Source of the DNA: Peribolospora baueri
Taxonomy: Eukaryota > Basidiomycota > Peribolosporomycetes > Peribolosporales > Peribolosporaceae
Assembly: GCA_029717555.1 (NCBI GenBank)
Contig: JAMDHS010000029.1
Location: forward strand, 62,001-126,000
Reading direction: 5' to 3'
Length of the DNA: 64,000 nt
The notes beneath the pieces are model-generated. The model had not been told where the DNA came from and did not search any database. It worked only from the letters and a program-made list of their open reading frames with translations. Below, in pieces: positions 23,364-34,249 of the stretch. The number at the start of each line of letters is the position of its first letter. The stretch's first letter is position 1. The translations under genes were made by a program, and so were the position numbers.

Positions 23364-26300
23364 TCACTCGTCGGCCCTGATCCCTATTCGACACCTAAAC
23401 ATGTCTTCCTTCAGTTTCACCACCTCCAACCAGCACTTTTCTTCCCAGCTCAACCCGAGCTCCTTATGTCCCGCCCCAGGCGCCGTCGCGGTCGCGCTCT
23501 TGCTGCTCGACGACGACGAGAGAATGAGACCGGGAAGGGGGAGAGAGGAGCGTGGACCGCTTGGCGGCTTTGCTGGGATGCCCGGGCCGGCGGTTCCCGA
23601 AGGGGGAGCGGTGGTGGGGTTGGGGTTAGGGTTCGGGTTGGGCGTGTTGCTGAGAGGCGAGTCGGCGGGGGCCGCTGGAGGGCGGCGGCGCGGGTTCCGC
23701 GGAGGGAGAGCAGGAGCGACGTTGCCCGTCGGCGTCTTCCTATCCGACTCCGTCGCCGTCGACGTGTCTATCGACTCGGAAGAGGGCGTAGCGATCGTGG
23801 TCGTCACCGTAGGTCCCGCCTCGGTCGAGGAGGAAATCTCGAGCGCGCCGGCGGGCCCTTCCGCCGCTGGTTCCTGAGCCGTGGCGGTGGCGGTGGCGGT
23901 GGCGGTAGCAGTGGCAGTGGTCGTAGTTTCCACCTCGGGAAGAGCGGCGGAAGAAGAGGAAGGGGAAGCCTCAGCAGAAGCAAACATTGCGTCTTTGTCT
24001 TGCTCGTCCTCACTGCCATCCACCACGTTCGGCTCTTCTTCCTTTGCGGACGCGGACAAGGTTTTAACGTCATCTTCTTCAACGTCTCCTTCGTCGCGGC
24101 TGCCGTTGCCGTTGCTGCGGCCGTCGACTTCACCGTTGCCCGCCGCGCCGTTTGCCTCGGCGGGGGCGGCGGGGGCGGCGGGAGTAGTGGAGCAGGGAGG
24201 CGGAGCGCTAGATGGACCAGCGTCGGACGGGGACGGTTGGCTCGGAGCCGTCGCCGATGTCGACGTCGATCCAGCCCCAGCCCGTTGTTCCTCGTCCCAA
24301 GGCCCTCTCCCACTCTCCCCGTCTCGATTTCCAAAAGCCCACTTGCCCTCCAAAACGATCCCTCGTTCAAGAACCCTCACATATCCCCAAAACTCGCACA
24401 CGCTTCGCAATCGACGTAAGCAGTGGTGCGGGCAAAGGAGGTACCTGTTGGTGGACGATTCGGTGATGCGGAAGATGTGTGTAGGTATCGGGTGGTGGGG
24501 CGGCGGTGGGTTTGGGGAGGTTGGAGAGAGGGCGGGAGAGGAGAGATCTGCGTCGTTGTTGTCTGCCAAGGAGGATACGGGGAGGAGGGAGGGTGCGGAG
24601 GACGAGTGGGAGGAGGAGGCGACGGGGTCCGACGATTTCCGGCCGTGGAAAGGATTGATGGTGCTGGAGAAGGAGGGAGTCGAAGGGGATGATCCGCTGC
24701 CACCGCCGCTGCCGTTGCCGCCGACGCCGAGCTTGAAAGACGAGAAAGAGGAAATCAAATTGCTCCTCATCTTGCTTCCCGTTCCAAAGCCGAGCGTGGA
24801 AGAGCCGGCGGAGGTGGGCTCATTGGAAGAGGAGAGGTCGGTGGTCGAGCCAGGGGCGGAAGTGGGATGGAGAACAGTAGAGTGGGAGAGCTGGGCGTTG
24901 GCGACGGGTACGTTGAGTACGGATGTGCCGCAAAGAGCACAAGCGGCGGCGGGCAAGGCGGCGGCGGCACGGAGGAGGTCTTCCTCCTTCATGCCCGGCG
25001 CGGCAGGCTCGACGACCAACGTTCCATCGAGAATAGCGCTGTTCACCTGTCTCCTCGTGAGCCAGTTGAGGCCGGGTGCTACGTCGAGGCGAAGAGTGGG
25101 TTCGGTATCCTCCTCGACGGCTCGCTTGATGAAAGGGAGTGAGGACTGAGACGAGAGCTGGACGAGCTGCTCGGCGTTCGGAGGCAAATGCTGAGTGGGC
25201 GAAGGCGGCGCGGAGTCGAACGACGGCCGCGCATCGTTTGCCCCGATCCGATAGGAAGAGGTGGGCACGGCGACGTAAAACGGGGCGAGCTGACCTCTGA
25301 GTTTCTTTAAGTGAGCGAGGAAGGAGACAAACTCTCGAAAGGGGACGATGTTGATCATCAACCCTTGATACGGATCGCCCACGTCGCGGTACAGGTAGAA
25401 GCCGCCGGTGCCGGCTCGAGACTGAGGACCAGAGAGGGTGGAAAAGGCGCTTGCAGAGCCGGGAAGACCAGGAGAACCGGGAAGCGATCCGGCTCGCAAA
25501 GCAGAGCGGAGCAGGAGGGCAGAGAAGCGGCGTTTGGGTGGTGGAGCGGCGGCGTCAGCGCCGTCGCCGTCGCCGGCTGGCTGTTCGGCGTCGGTTGGAT
25601 CGAGAAGGGCGTCTTCCATGGTTCTCATATCCTGCTCAGCCGCCTCAAGGCGCTCCTTGAGCTCCTGCATGGTCCTCTGCTGTTCCCTAATGAGGCTCTC
25701 GGTGTCCCTCAAGCGCTCCTGCATCTCCCTGCTCTTCTCCTCCGCCCTGTTCTTCTCCAAACGAGCGGCGGCGACCATGTTGTTGGCCTCGGAGAACAGG
25801 TTGGCGCTCAGGTCGTCGAGCTCCTTCTCGATCGACGCTTTGTCTGCCTCGGCCTTTCCTCTCTGCGCCGTTTCCTCCACGAGTCGCTCCATCATGCGCT
25901 GCATCTCCGCGGACACGTGGGCCTTTTCGACGAGCAGGCCGGTATTGAGGGCGGCAACATGCTCTTTTCGCTCCGTCTCCAGGGCCGCAATCCTGGTTCG
26001 ACTGGCGTGAAGCTGGGTGACGGAATCGGATACGTCGTCCTCGAGATCGGAGACACGCTCGAAGGAGCGCACAAGCTTGGCATTGAGGCCCGTCACCTGG
26101 GCCGTCAGATCCGCGACTTGGCCTCTCAACGATTCGACCTCGACCTCTGCTTGGGCGGCAGCCGAAGGGGGTTCGGGTTCGGAGGACGACGGGTGGGGGT
26201 CGTGCGGCGGTGATGGCCGGTCGTCGTCGTCGTCGTCGTCCCCTTGGCCGGCCCCCTCGGCGCCGGTGGCCGGTGAAGAAGCGGCGGTATGGCCATCGCC

Positions 26301-26456
26301 GGGCGAAGCAGACTCGGCGACGCCGTTGGCCATCGCTGGAGACCCGGTGGCCGCGGCGACGGTCTCGTCCGTCGCCCCGTCTGTAGAGACCTCTGGGAGA
26401 GCCGCCGGGGACGCCGTGCCTGGTGCGGGGGCGGTAATTTGAGTGGGATCGGCCAT
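23364..26456 (-). CDS. SEC2: Sec2-type Rab guanine nucleotide exchange factor
   Basis: Exchange factor for Sec4/Rab8-class GTPases on post-Golgi vesicles in polarised exocytosis. A single 1030-codon exon from ATG 26456. The coiled-coil GEF domain spans roughly residues 101-287, and the hallmark LFSEANNMVAAARLEKNR (220-237) is the Rab-contact stretch of Sec2/Rabin8. Downstream are long Ser/Pro/Ala/Glu-rich segments and two folded islands: around 380-540, with a tandem RVDVAPGLNWLTRRQV-like region and CALCG, and around 690-760, with HIFRIT and CPHHCLRRLRSVCEFWGYVR. The latter matches the C-terminal domain seen in fungal Sec2 homologues. The extreme C-terminus (EEKCWLEVVKLKEDMFRCRI) is also conserved-looking. 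Poly-Asp near residue 73-79 and a Thr-Ala dipeptide repeat near residue 857-870 are coding microsatellites. Confidence 0.87.
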   Translation of the reverse strand: MADPTQITAPAPGTASPAALPEVSTDGATDETVAAATGSPAMANGVAESASPGDGHTAASSPATGAEGAGQGDDDDDDDRPSPPHDPHPSSSEPEPPSAAAQAEVEVESLRGQVADLTAQVTGLNAKLVRSFERVSDLEDDVSDSVTQLHASRTRIAALETERKEHVAALNTGLLVEKAHVSAEMQRMMERLVEETAQRGKAEADKASIEKELDDLSANLFSEANNMVAAARLEKNRAEEKSREMQERLRDTESLIREQQRTMQELKERLEAAEQDMRTMEDALLDPTDAEQPAGDGDGADAAAPPPKRRFSALLLRSALRAGSLPGSPGLPGSASAFSTLSGPQSRAGTGGFYLYRDVGDPYQGLMINIVPFREFVSFLAHLKKLRGQLAPFYVAVPTSSYRIGANDARPSFDSAPPSPTQHLPPNAEQLVQLSSQSSLPFIKRAVEEDTEPTLRLDVAPGLNWLTRRQVNSAILDGTLVVEPAAPGMKEEDLLRAAAALPAAACALCGTSVLNVPVANAQLSHSTVLHPTSAPGSTTDLSSSNEPTSAGSSTLGFGTGSKMRSNLISSFSSFKLGVGGNGSGGGSGSSPSTPSFSSTINPFHGRKSSDPVASSSHSSSAPSLLPVSSLADNNDADLSSPALSPTSPNPPPPHHPIPTHIFRITESSTNRYLLCPHHCLRRLRSVCEFWGYVRVLERGIVLEGKWAFGNRDGESGRGPWDEEQRAGAGSTSTSATAPSQPSPSDAGPSSAPPPCSTTPAAPAAPAEANGAAGNGEVDGRSNGNGSRDEGDVEEDDVKTLSASAKEEEPNVVDGSEDEQDKDAMFASAEASPSSSSAALPEVETTTTATATATATATATAQEPAAEGPAGALEISSSTEAGPTVTTTIATPSSESIDTSTATESDRKTPTGNVAPALPPRNPRRRPPAAPADSPLSNTPNPNPNPNPTTAPPSGTAGPGIPAKPPSGPRSSLPLPGLILSSSSSSKSATATAPGAGHKELGLSWEEKCWLEVVKLKEDMFRCRIGIRADE

Positions 26457-27312
26457 GCGGTAGCCGAGGGAGAAAGGGGCGTACGACGGCGCAGCAGAGG
26501 TGGCGGTGGACTAGCAGAGCAAAGGGAGGCGAGCGTGAGAGGAGGGCAAGCGACGAGCTGAGATGAGAAGGTTGGAGGGTGCGACCTGGTCTGACCAGGT
26601 AGGTCGTTCGTTTCGCGAAGAACGAACGCCCAACGGAGCCTCGCTCAAGGTCGCACATGGGTGAGCCCAACTCGTGCTGCGGCAGCTGGGACGCTAACGC
26701 CGCGTTTCTCCGCGTTCGGCGTCTGCGTCGGCTGGGCGAGTCAGTTGGCCGGCGACGAACAGAAGGCAATGGACGAGGTGGAGGACGACGACGAAGACGG
26801 CGACAGCGAAGGCGACGACGACGACGACGACCACCACCACCACGAAGACAGCGGCGCCGGCGGCGGTGGACTGACACCCCCGAGTCGATGGCCGTCCGCC
26901 CTGTCGGTGGTACTCTATTCTACGATCTCGCAGCCGGCTCACACCGACCGACCGACCCACGCGCTCACGAGTCGCCTCCGGCGCGGCGGGCGCGGCCACT
27001 CGACGCCTCCATCATCGCACGGACGCTATCCCTTCTTGCGTGGCTAGAGTTAAACGGACGGAAGCAGCGACTGACGGAGGCTATCTATCCAGCGCTCCGA
27101 GCCTGTCCAGTGCCAGTGCGTTGGACAGGCGAAGGCGGAGGCAGACACGGCGAGGGCGGAGAGAAGGGAAAAGCGGAGGAAAGAAGGAAAACCGACGTCG
27201 TCGTCGTCCAGCGCTCGGTCACGAGCTACACGACGACTCACGTACATTGCAATTGCAATTACAATTGCATTCCTCTAATCGCCTCCTCCTTCTTCCCACC
27301 ACCATCGACGAC
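26457..27312. promoter_or_regulatory. Divergent promoter region, SEC2 / protein kinase
   Basis: 856 bp between opposite starts. It contains a GACGAC trinucleotide/hexamer tract (about 26786-26835) and a CAATTGCAATTACAATTGCAATT-like tract (about 27246-27270), i.e. spaced CAATTG boxes 45-70 bp before the kinase ATG. The role of these boxes is unknown. Confidence 0.45.
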
Positions 27313-30300
27313 ATGGCCGCACCGGCCTCCAGACCCCCCCCTCCTCCTCACCGGGCCTCCTCCGCCTCCGCCTCCTCCTCCTCCACCCTCCTCCCCTCCC
27401 CTTCCTCGCCCTCCACCCCCACCCTCATCGCGCCCCCGCCACCAGCCTTTGCGCGCCCCATCCCACCTCGCATCTTCACCTCCGGTTTTTACCCTCCTCT
27501 CTCCCAGCCGAATACCAACGGCGACGTCTTCTCCTCTCCCGACGCCACTTCCCACGCTAACGCCACTCAGCTCCATGCATCCTTCAAGACAGCCGACGTG
27601 GGCGTGAAGGGGACCGAGCGCTTCGCTGTGGATGCCATGGCCACCGGCGCCCCCGCCCCGGCGAGCAATTTGGCAGTCTCGTCCTCGTCTGGCTCTCACC
27701 CATCGCCCGACCACCGTCGTCCTTCCCATCGTCCTGCCCGCGAACCCCATCCCGCTCTGCCCCTCTCGCGTTCTGGCTCGGCCGCGGGCAGTGGGCGCCT
27801 GACGCCGATGAGCTCAAGAAGCAGTATCCGAAGCCAGAGGAGCTGGTCCGTGAGTGTCTCGCCCTGTCACGCACTGGCTTGCCCCCCCCTTCATCTGTCT
27901 TTTTCGCTCACCGGATGCTCCTCTCGCTCGTCGTCTCTTTGTCGCGATTCGACGTGCAGGAGTTTGAGGCTTCCTCGATCAGCCCCCTTCCCTCTCCCCT
28001 TATCGGCGATGAGGAATACGACAGGGATCACCTCTTTCCTGCGACCGGTCGGAGCAGCTGGGAATCAAAGCAGAGCCACGACGAGGAGAGACCATCTGCG
28101 ACGATGCCCTCCTCTCGCACCAGCGCCTTCTTCAACGCCTCCTCCTCTGCCGTTCGACCTCCACTCACCCTCGCCTCCGTCTCCTCCGACGTCTCCTCCC
28201 CTGCCTCCGCCTCGACGTCTTCCTTGAATTCCGCCTCGTTGCCCTTCTTCTCAAGTCCCCTCGAAGGCCTCCCCACGCCCTCCGGCGATGCGCATGCGCC
28301 CTGGTCCTTTCGCATGCCTTCCACTTTTTCTCCGGCCGCCAGCAGCGCCACGCGTATCGCCCTTGCCGTCGCTGCCGGTATGATGCGACAGCCTAGCGAG
28401 CCTTCCTCACCGGCTCTTGTCGTCCCGGCGTTGTCTTCGAGGCACGCGCGTTATGCTAGCGACGGCGACACCTCGAAAATGAAACTTGGTTCGGACGCGG
28501 TCGAAGCGGAAGCGGATGCCGCGCTTGCAGCAAACTCGCCTGCGCGAGACCTCCTTTCCTCCTCGCCATCGTCAGTGATGACGGGCAAAAAGACACGCGA
28601 TTTCTTCTCCACCGACTATTCTCCCTCTTCGCCCTCTTTACCTCGTCCGCCTCCCGCCGTTCCTCTGTCGTCATCGCCACCATCAAGGCAGCACTCCGGG
28701 CGCAGAGATGTGTCTCCCTCTCGAGGAGGCGGTCTCTCTTCCTCTCCCTCGTCTCTCCGTTCCAGCTCGCTCCCGTCGTTGAGACCGTCTTTCGACCGAA
28801 GGTGGACGACCGCGTCCGAAAAGCTCGATTTACCCTCGCCCGTCCCCGAGGAGAATGGTTTGCCCACCTCTGGACCTCCGAGCGCAACGCCGACGCTAAC
28901 GGCCGACGAGAGGGAAGAGAAGTGGCCATTTTCAATTTCGACGACCGACAAAGCGGCCTCGCCCGTTGTTGTCGCCGCCGCCGCTTCTACATCATCCTCT
29001 TCTCCCGCTACCACCACGCGCCCGGTGCTCTCCGTCACTACCACCTCCCTTTCCCAACGTCCTCTTCCAGCCCCAGTGCCTTTCCCCACGCCTTCCGCCG
29101 CTCCGTCCTTATTCCAGTCTCAGGCCGCGGTCGCCTCGGTGTCGAAGACCCCCTCTGACTCCGCTTCCGGTGGCGCTCCCGCACGGTCGTCTTCGTCTTC
29201 GCCTTTGACTTCCGCCGCCTCTGCCACCACTGTCGGCACCGTCGAGACGCTGGGCAGTGGCACGGCCAGTACCGGCACGGGCATTTCTGCCAGTACGTCC
29301 AACACGCTCGAGAGGGCCACGTCTCGGTCTTCTTCTCTCGCTGAAGTCGATGGGGACGTCAAAGCGGATCGAGTCAAGAGGAGAGAAGATGGACGGGTCA
29401 AGGACAAGAAGGTCGGAAGTGCGTTTGCGGGCGTCCACGACAACGTCAGAGACGAACCCAGAGAGGACGACGAAGAACGAGAACAGGGAACGGGCTCAAA
29501 AGACACAGCAGGGTTGAGCCGAGTCGGCGCTTACCGCATCGTTCGCGCCCTCGGCGTCGGCGCGTTCAGTCGCGTCGTTCTGGCGCGACTGGAGGGGGAG
29601 GGGACGTCGTCGAGGAATGGGGAAGACGTAGGAACACGGACGGTGGCGCTCAAGATGATCGATAGGGCGCCTTGTGAGAAGCACGAGAGGATCAAGGTCG
29701 CGTGGGTGAGGGAAGTCGAGGTCTTGAGGGTGAGTGGGCTGAGCATTCGAAATGTTCTACGGACATGCCGACGACGCTGATCATGGTCGGTCGGTCTGCT
29801 CAACAGCACCTCGCCCACCCCAACCTCACTCCCCTGCTCGACCACTTCTCCACCCCTTCCTATCACGTCCTCGCTCTCGAACACGTCGCCGGCGGAGAAC
29901 TGTTCGACCTTTTGGAAACGTCTCATGACAAGCTCTGTTGCCATCCTTGGCTCGTCCGACGCATGTTCGGAGAGCTTGCCGGGGTCATAGGCTGGCTCCA
30001 TCATGTCGGCGTCGTGCACAGGGATGTGAAGCTCGAGAGTGAGTGCATCACGCATTTGCTTGTACCGCCACCCGCCTCCAACAAATTGATACGATTTCCT
30101 TTTTCTTCGCGTTTCGTTTCGCCCCTATAGACATCCTCCTCTCCCACAACCCGTTCTCTGGCGACGACGATCCCACGCCAGCGACCGTCCGCTCGCCGCT
30201 CATCAAGCTCACCGATTTCGGTCTCTCCCGGTTCATCGACTTTTCCTCGCCTCTCCTCGAAACGCGGTGCGGCTCGGAGGAATACGCGGCGCCAGAGTTG

Positions 30301-31092
30301 ATCATGGGCAAGCGGTACGATGGGCGAAAGACGGATGTGTGGGCTCTCGGCTGCGTTCTCTATGCGCTTTTAACGAGGGCCTTGCCGTTTTTGGATGACG
30401 GGAAGGGTGTAGGCCGGGAACATCCTGCCGTCCTCGGCGGCGTCAGTAAGGGTTCGCAAGGCGGAGGCGTCGTCGGCGCCGGCGTCGCGGAGAAGGACCC
30501 GCGAGAGAGAAAGAAGCACCTCCTCCGCATCGCCAAGGCCGAGCTCACGTGGCCCAAGGCTTCTGACGTCGCAGGTCTCGAGGGCTTTGCAGCTATGCGA
30601 ACCAACGCCAGCGCCGCCTCCACCTCCTCCTTCACGTCGTCCTCTTGGACAAATCCCGGTCGAAGCGGGTCTGAGAGCGACACGGTCGCGACAGTCTCTT
30701 CGCCACTGTCGCCCATCTCGCCCAATCCTTTGTTCTCTTCGTCGCCTACTAACATTGTCGCACCGGTCACCCTCGGCCTCGGCGTTGGCGGTGGCAGCAC
30801 ATCCTCTCTCCTTCCTGCCGCCGCGAGTGCCAACGCGGCTGCCTCGCTCCTCTCGTCCGCCTACCCGCTCATCACGTCCTCCTCCAAAGCGCTCGTCTCG
30901 CGTCTGTTGCGCCGCGATCCGACAAAGCGGATCGACGCGTGGAACGTGTGGGACGAGGAGTGGATGAAGGAAGACGGCGGGGAAGGCGCGCCGGTCGATC
31001 CGAGGAGCGCTGATGGAAAGGCTTGGCTGAAGAGCGAAGGAGCGATGGCCAGGATTGGCGGAGCTGTCGCGGAGGTGGCCAAGATGGGATGA
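27313..31092 (+). CDS. Serine/threonine protein kinase, CAMK-like, with long disordered N-terminus
   Basis: Four exons: 27313-27849, 27960-29729, 29807-30038, 30131-31092; 1166 residues. Residues 1-700 are Ser/Pro/Ala-rich without a recognised domain. The kinase domain begins about residue 702 with GAYRIVRALGVGAFSRVVLA (glycine loop). It has the ATP lysine in TVALKMID (744), HRDVKLEN (840-847, catalytic Asp842), DFGLSR (Asp875) and GSEEYAAPELIMG. The C-lobe is unusual: after WALGCVLYALLTRALPF an insertion of about 170 mostly Ser/Gly-rich residues precedes the last helices (SKALVSRLLRRDPTKRIDAW). Catalytic residues are all present, so it should be active. The subfamily is like fungal CAMK-like kinases of the PRR/NPR type; I cannot assign an orthologue. 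Very high Ser content in the tail suggests regulation by phosphorylation (inference). Confidence 0.86.
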
Positions 31093-31558
31093 AGGCGGCA
31101 TAGGGAGGCACAAAATACGCGTCCTTCCTCTTCGCCGCTCCTTTCCCTAATTTTTTTTTAATTCTTTCCCTTCCTCATCTGTGCCTTGTTTAGTCCGCGT
31201 CCGTCTCTGATTGTCCTAGAAGGCAGAGAGAGAGGCTCTGGGACGCTCTTTCCTTCCCTTCTCAGGTGCCGACTTCCTTTATCTCTTTCAAAACTATTCA
31301 CTTTGCCTCCATTCCTGCCTTTTAATTCCCTTTCTTCCATCCCCTTTCCTCCTCAAACCAAACCAGTCTTGTGCTCTTTAATCGCTCTCCGCTCTAAAAT
31401 ATTAGAAGCTAGACCGCGCATGGCAAATCTGTACTCTAGCCTCTTCTAATGTCACCAAAATTTTTGCTTGTTCGTCGTTCCTCGCGACTAGTCCGAAGCA
31501 AGTAGCCCACCCGGGGGACGACGGGAAGAAGCGCCATACATGACCCATCCTTGCCTAT
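31093..31558. other. Convergent 3' spacer, pyrimidine-rich
   Basis: 466 bp between convergent stops, with T/C-rich DNA and poly-T around 31149-31160. No gene recognised. Confidence 0.45.
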
Positions 31559-34074
31559 TCATATCCTTCTTCGAACGACCTCCACAACCCTGTCCAACTC
31601 TTCCCACATTTGCCTCCTCTTTCTCGGCTCGACATAACGGAGCAAGCACCGGTCCGCCCGTGCCTCCCCCTCCTCCTCTTCTTCCCCAGAGACGACGCTC
31701 TCGATGTCCAAGAGAGCGAGCGAAGGCCAGTCGGAGAGCGACAACGTCGTGTCCGGATCGACGACGCTGTCGACGGCGACGAGCGGACGGATGGCGTCGA
31801 GGTGGGAAGGAAGGCGAGTGAGCAGCCAGGGTAGGGAGGGGTCGAGCGTATTGGAGAGGGTGTGGAAGATGACCTAAATAGGGTAGGAAGCGGAGAAGGC
31901 AGGACGCATAGTGAGGCATGTTTTCCACTGCGAGGTAGTCCCTGATGCTGGACGGCACACAAGACCCCAGCTACATTGGCAGCCGGAATGCTGACGCAGA
32001 CTCGCTCGCCACTCACCCGCACGTCGTGCAAGCCGAAGAGAAACCTGCCCAAGTTCATCGTTCGCTCGCACAGCTTTCGGTCATCTTTTTTTGAGCCAGT
32101 AAATGGTAAGAGCGGGGAAAGGATGAAAATGGGAGATATGGGTCGCAAAAAGTTGAGTGCAAGGATAATATGTTGCCGAGGAGATGCAAGAGAAGATGCA
32201 AGAAACCCTTGACCGACGCACCCAATTCCAATCCCACGAGCGCAGCCTTCCACCACCCCAACCCCGCCTGGACCTCATGTCGGGCTCGAATGTTTCGATC
32301 GACGAGATCGTCACTGCACCATGCCGACACGAGCGGGCCGCCACCATAGCAGGAAGAGAATAGGAGGTCCGAGGAGGTGAGGAGTGTCGGGGCTGAGAGC
32401 CAGGGTGTTGAGAGCGCGTCGTAAACCTGAGTGACAGTAGCGCACGCAACGGCGATCAATGAACTTCCTCTTTGGTCTTCGACCAGATCCTCAAGCCTTT
32501 GCTTGGATATCCAGGAGAGCATCCTTGACGCACGGCCCTCCATCTCGGGAAGGTAACCGCAGCTCACCTTGGCCATGCACTCCAACGCCTGCACCCCATC
32601 TAACATCGTCCTGAGCCGCACTTCCTCCGCCGTCGAGTCCTGTCCCACCCTGTCTAATGTTGAATTGGCCAGGCAGTAAAGACCTAAGGCCAGTCGGTAC
32701 TCGACGGCAACATCAGGTACTGCATCGACCTCATCTTCGTCCGAGTCAGTCTCCGATGATGGCACGAGAACCCGAACGCCTCGAGGGGACCCTTGTGCGA
32801 GACGACCAGCAAACTCGCATAGGACGGAAGGAAGGTCGAGATTGAGGTCTTTACGGGCTTGAAAGGGAGGTTGTGCGGGTTTTTGCACAGCAGAGGCGGC
32901 GTTCGCTGAGGATTTGCCGAGGAGGTTGTCACAGAGAGAAATGAGACGAGTGAGGGGGAGGGGATGCGAGTGCTATGTGCGTGCCCGTTTGATTTAGAGG
33001 GAATGGGGCAATGGCAAAAGGGCACTGGTCAATATCATATGAAACAACTGGAGGTCGTAGAGTTGCGAGATATCAAAGCTCACCTCCACGATCTCATCAC
33101 ACAAGGACGCCATCGACAGCCCCCATCTGTCCTGTACCGCCGCAGAAACCGCCTCCAGCGCCGCTCCTACATTACCGTCCCTCCAACACGACCGGGAGCC
33201 ATTTCGAAGCTCCCCACTTGGCTTTTCTAAAGAGACGGGCGACAATTGAGAGAAAGGCGGTATGAGGAGCAACCGTCCAAGCGCCAACCTGGAAAGATAA
33301 AGAGTCTTCGCCAGCTGGGCCGCTGACGGCGCACTTGCCCCGGCAGTGCTCGTGCCTCTGGTGGCCTGAACTTCGTCGTCCAAAAGGGAGGCTTGTACGC
33401 GCTCTATGAGCAATCGTAACGAACAAGCAGTGTTCTCTGCGCTTCGATGTTTCCAAAAGACTGTCATAGACGACGAGGCAGGTGAGGAAAACGTGACCGA
33501 GCTGGAAGCGATCGGGTCGACTCTGACGACAGAAGGAAGCTCACCCTGGGCTAGGGTCCAAAGGGATGAGATATAAACCGTTTGTCCAGCGTTGTTGTCA
33601 ACCTCTATGGCAGCTAGGCGTCGGTTGGCCTCTGTTGATAGTTGATGAGAAATTTAAAAAAAAAATAGAAAAATAAAGAAAGGGAGGTCGAATGGTGCCA
33701 AAATGAGGCCAAGCGAACGTTTCACATGCTTATTGACCCTCGTCCTCGTAGCTTCCATCTGCTCACCGGCGAGCTCAGGATCCACACGCTCCCCCCCGCC
33801 TCCCAGGATCCTTCCTTCATGCGGCCTAGAAGATTTGCCCTTTGACCTCGGAGAATCATTTCTCGCTTTGGACTTGGGTTTGAGGGAAGGCGAGCCAGGC
33901 GCCGGCGACGGGGCCGGCAGGGAAAAAGGCTCGACGCGGGAAGGCTGTCCAAAGACTGGAAAGGTGGCAGTCCAGGTAAGCGCGAGCGCTATTCTCAGGG
34001 CCTCCAACGGTCATGGTGATGCACTCACTCTGTACGTCCCAGCCGGACGTGCTCGCCAGTGGACGTCTCGACAT
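31559..34074 (-). CDS. Conserved-looking 628-residue protein of unknown function
   Basis: I do not recognise the family. Seven exons (minus): 34074-34029, 33955-33726, 33629-33545, 33460-33084, 32972-32207, 32084-32017, 31873-31559. Every junction keeps phase and the total is 629 codons, which supports a real gene. Residues ~1-75 are Pro/Ser/Arg-rich. The rest is predicted mainly helical by pattern: a helix pair (EQMEATRTRVNKHANRRLAA), FWKHRSAENTACSLRLLIER, LCDEIVEHSHPLPLTRLISL, then a Leu/Ala-rich central block and a charged ending RRQMWEELDRVVEVVRRRI. An acidic patch (SETDSDEDEVD) lies mid-protein. No signal peptide or clear membrane segment. The fifth intron donor (GTTTCT) is the weakest boundary. 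Head-to-head with prefoldin subunit 3 (175 bp between starts), suggesting a shared promoter. Confidence 0.7.
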
Positions 34075-34249
34075 CGTTCATCCTTCTCGTCCACCGTCGC
34101 GCACGGTTCACAAAGTCGACCCTCGCCCAGTCACCCGCCCATCTCCGTCTTTCCCCGCGCCCCTCCCCCGCCAGCCGATCAAAGGCCTAGCTGGAGGTCG
34201 AAAGAAGACATCTCATAACCAGCCCGGGCCACCCTTGGTTCAGCAAAAC

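Noticed and set aside
33703-34218. Plus-strand open frame with a signal-peptide-like start (MRPSERFTCLLTLVLVASIC).
   Set aside because: It is antisense to exons 1-2 of the 628-residue minus-strand gene, overlaps the prefoldin promoter and has no domain.
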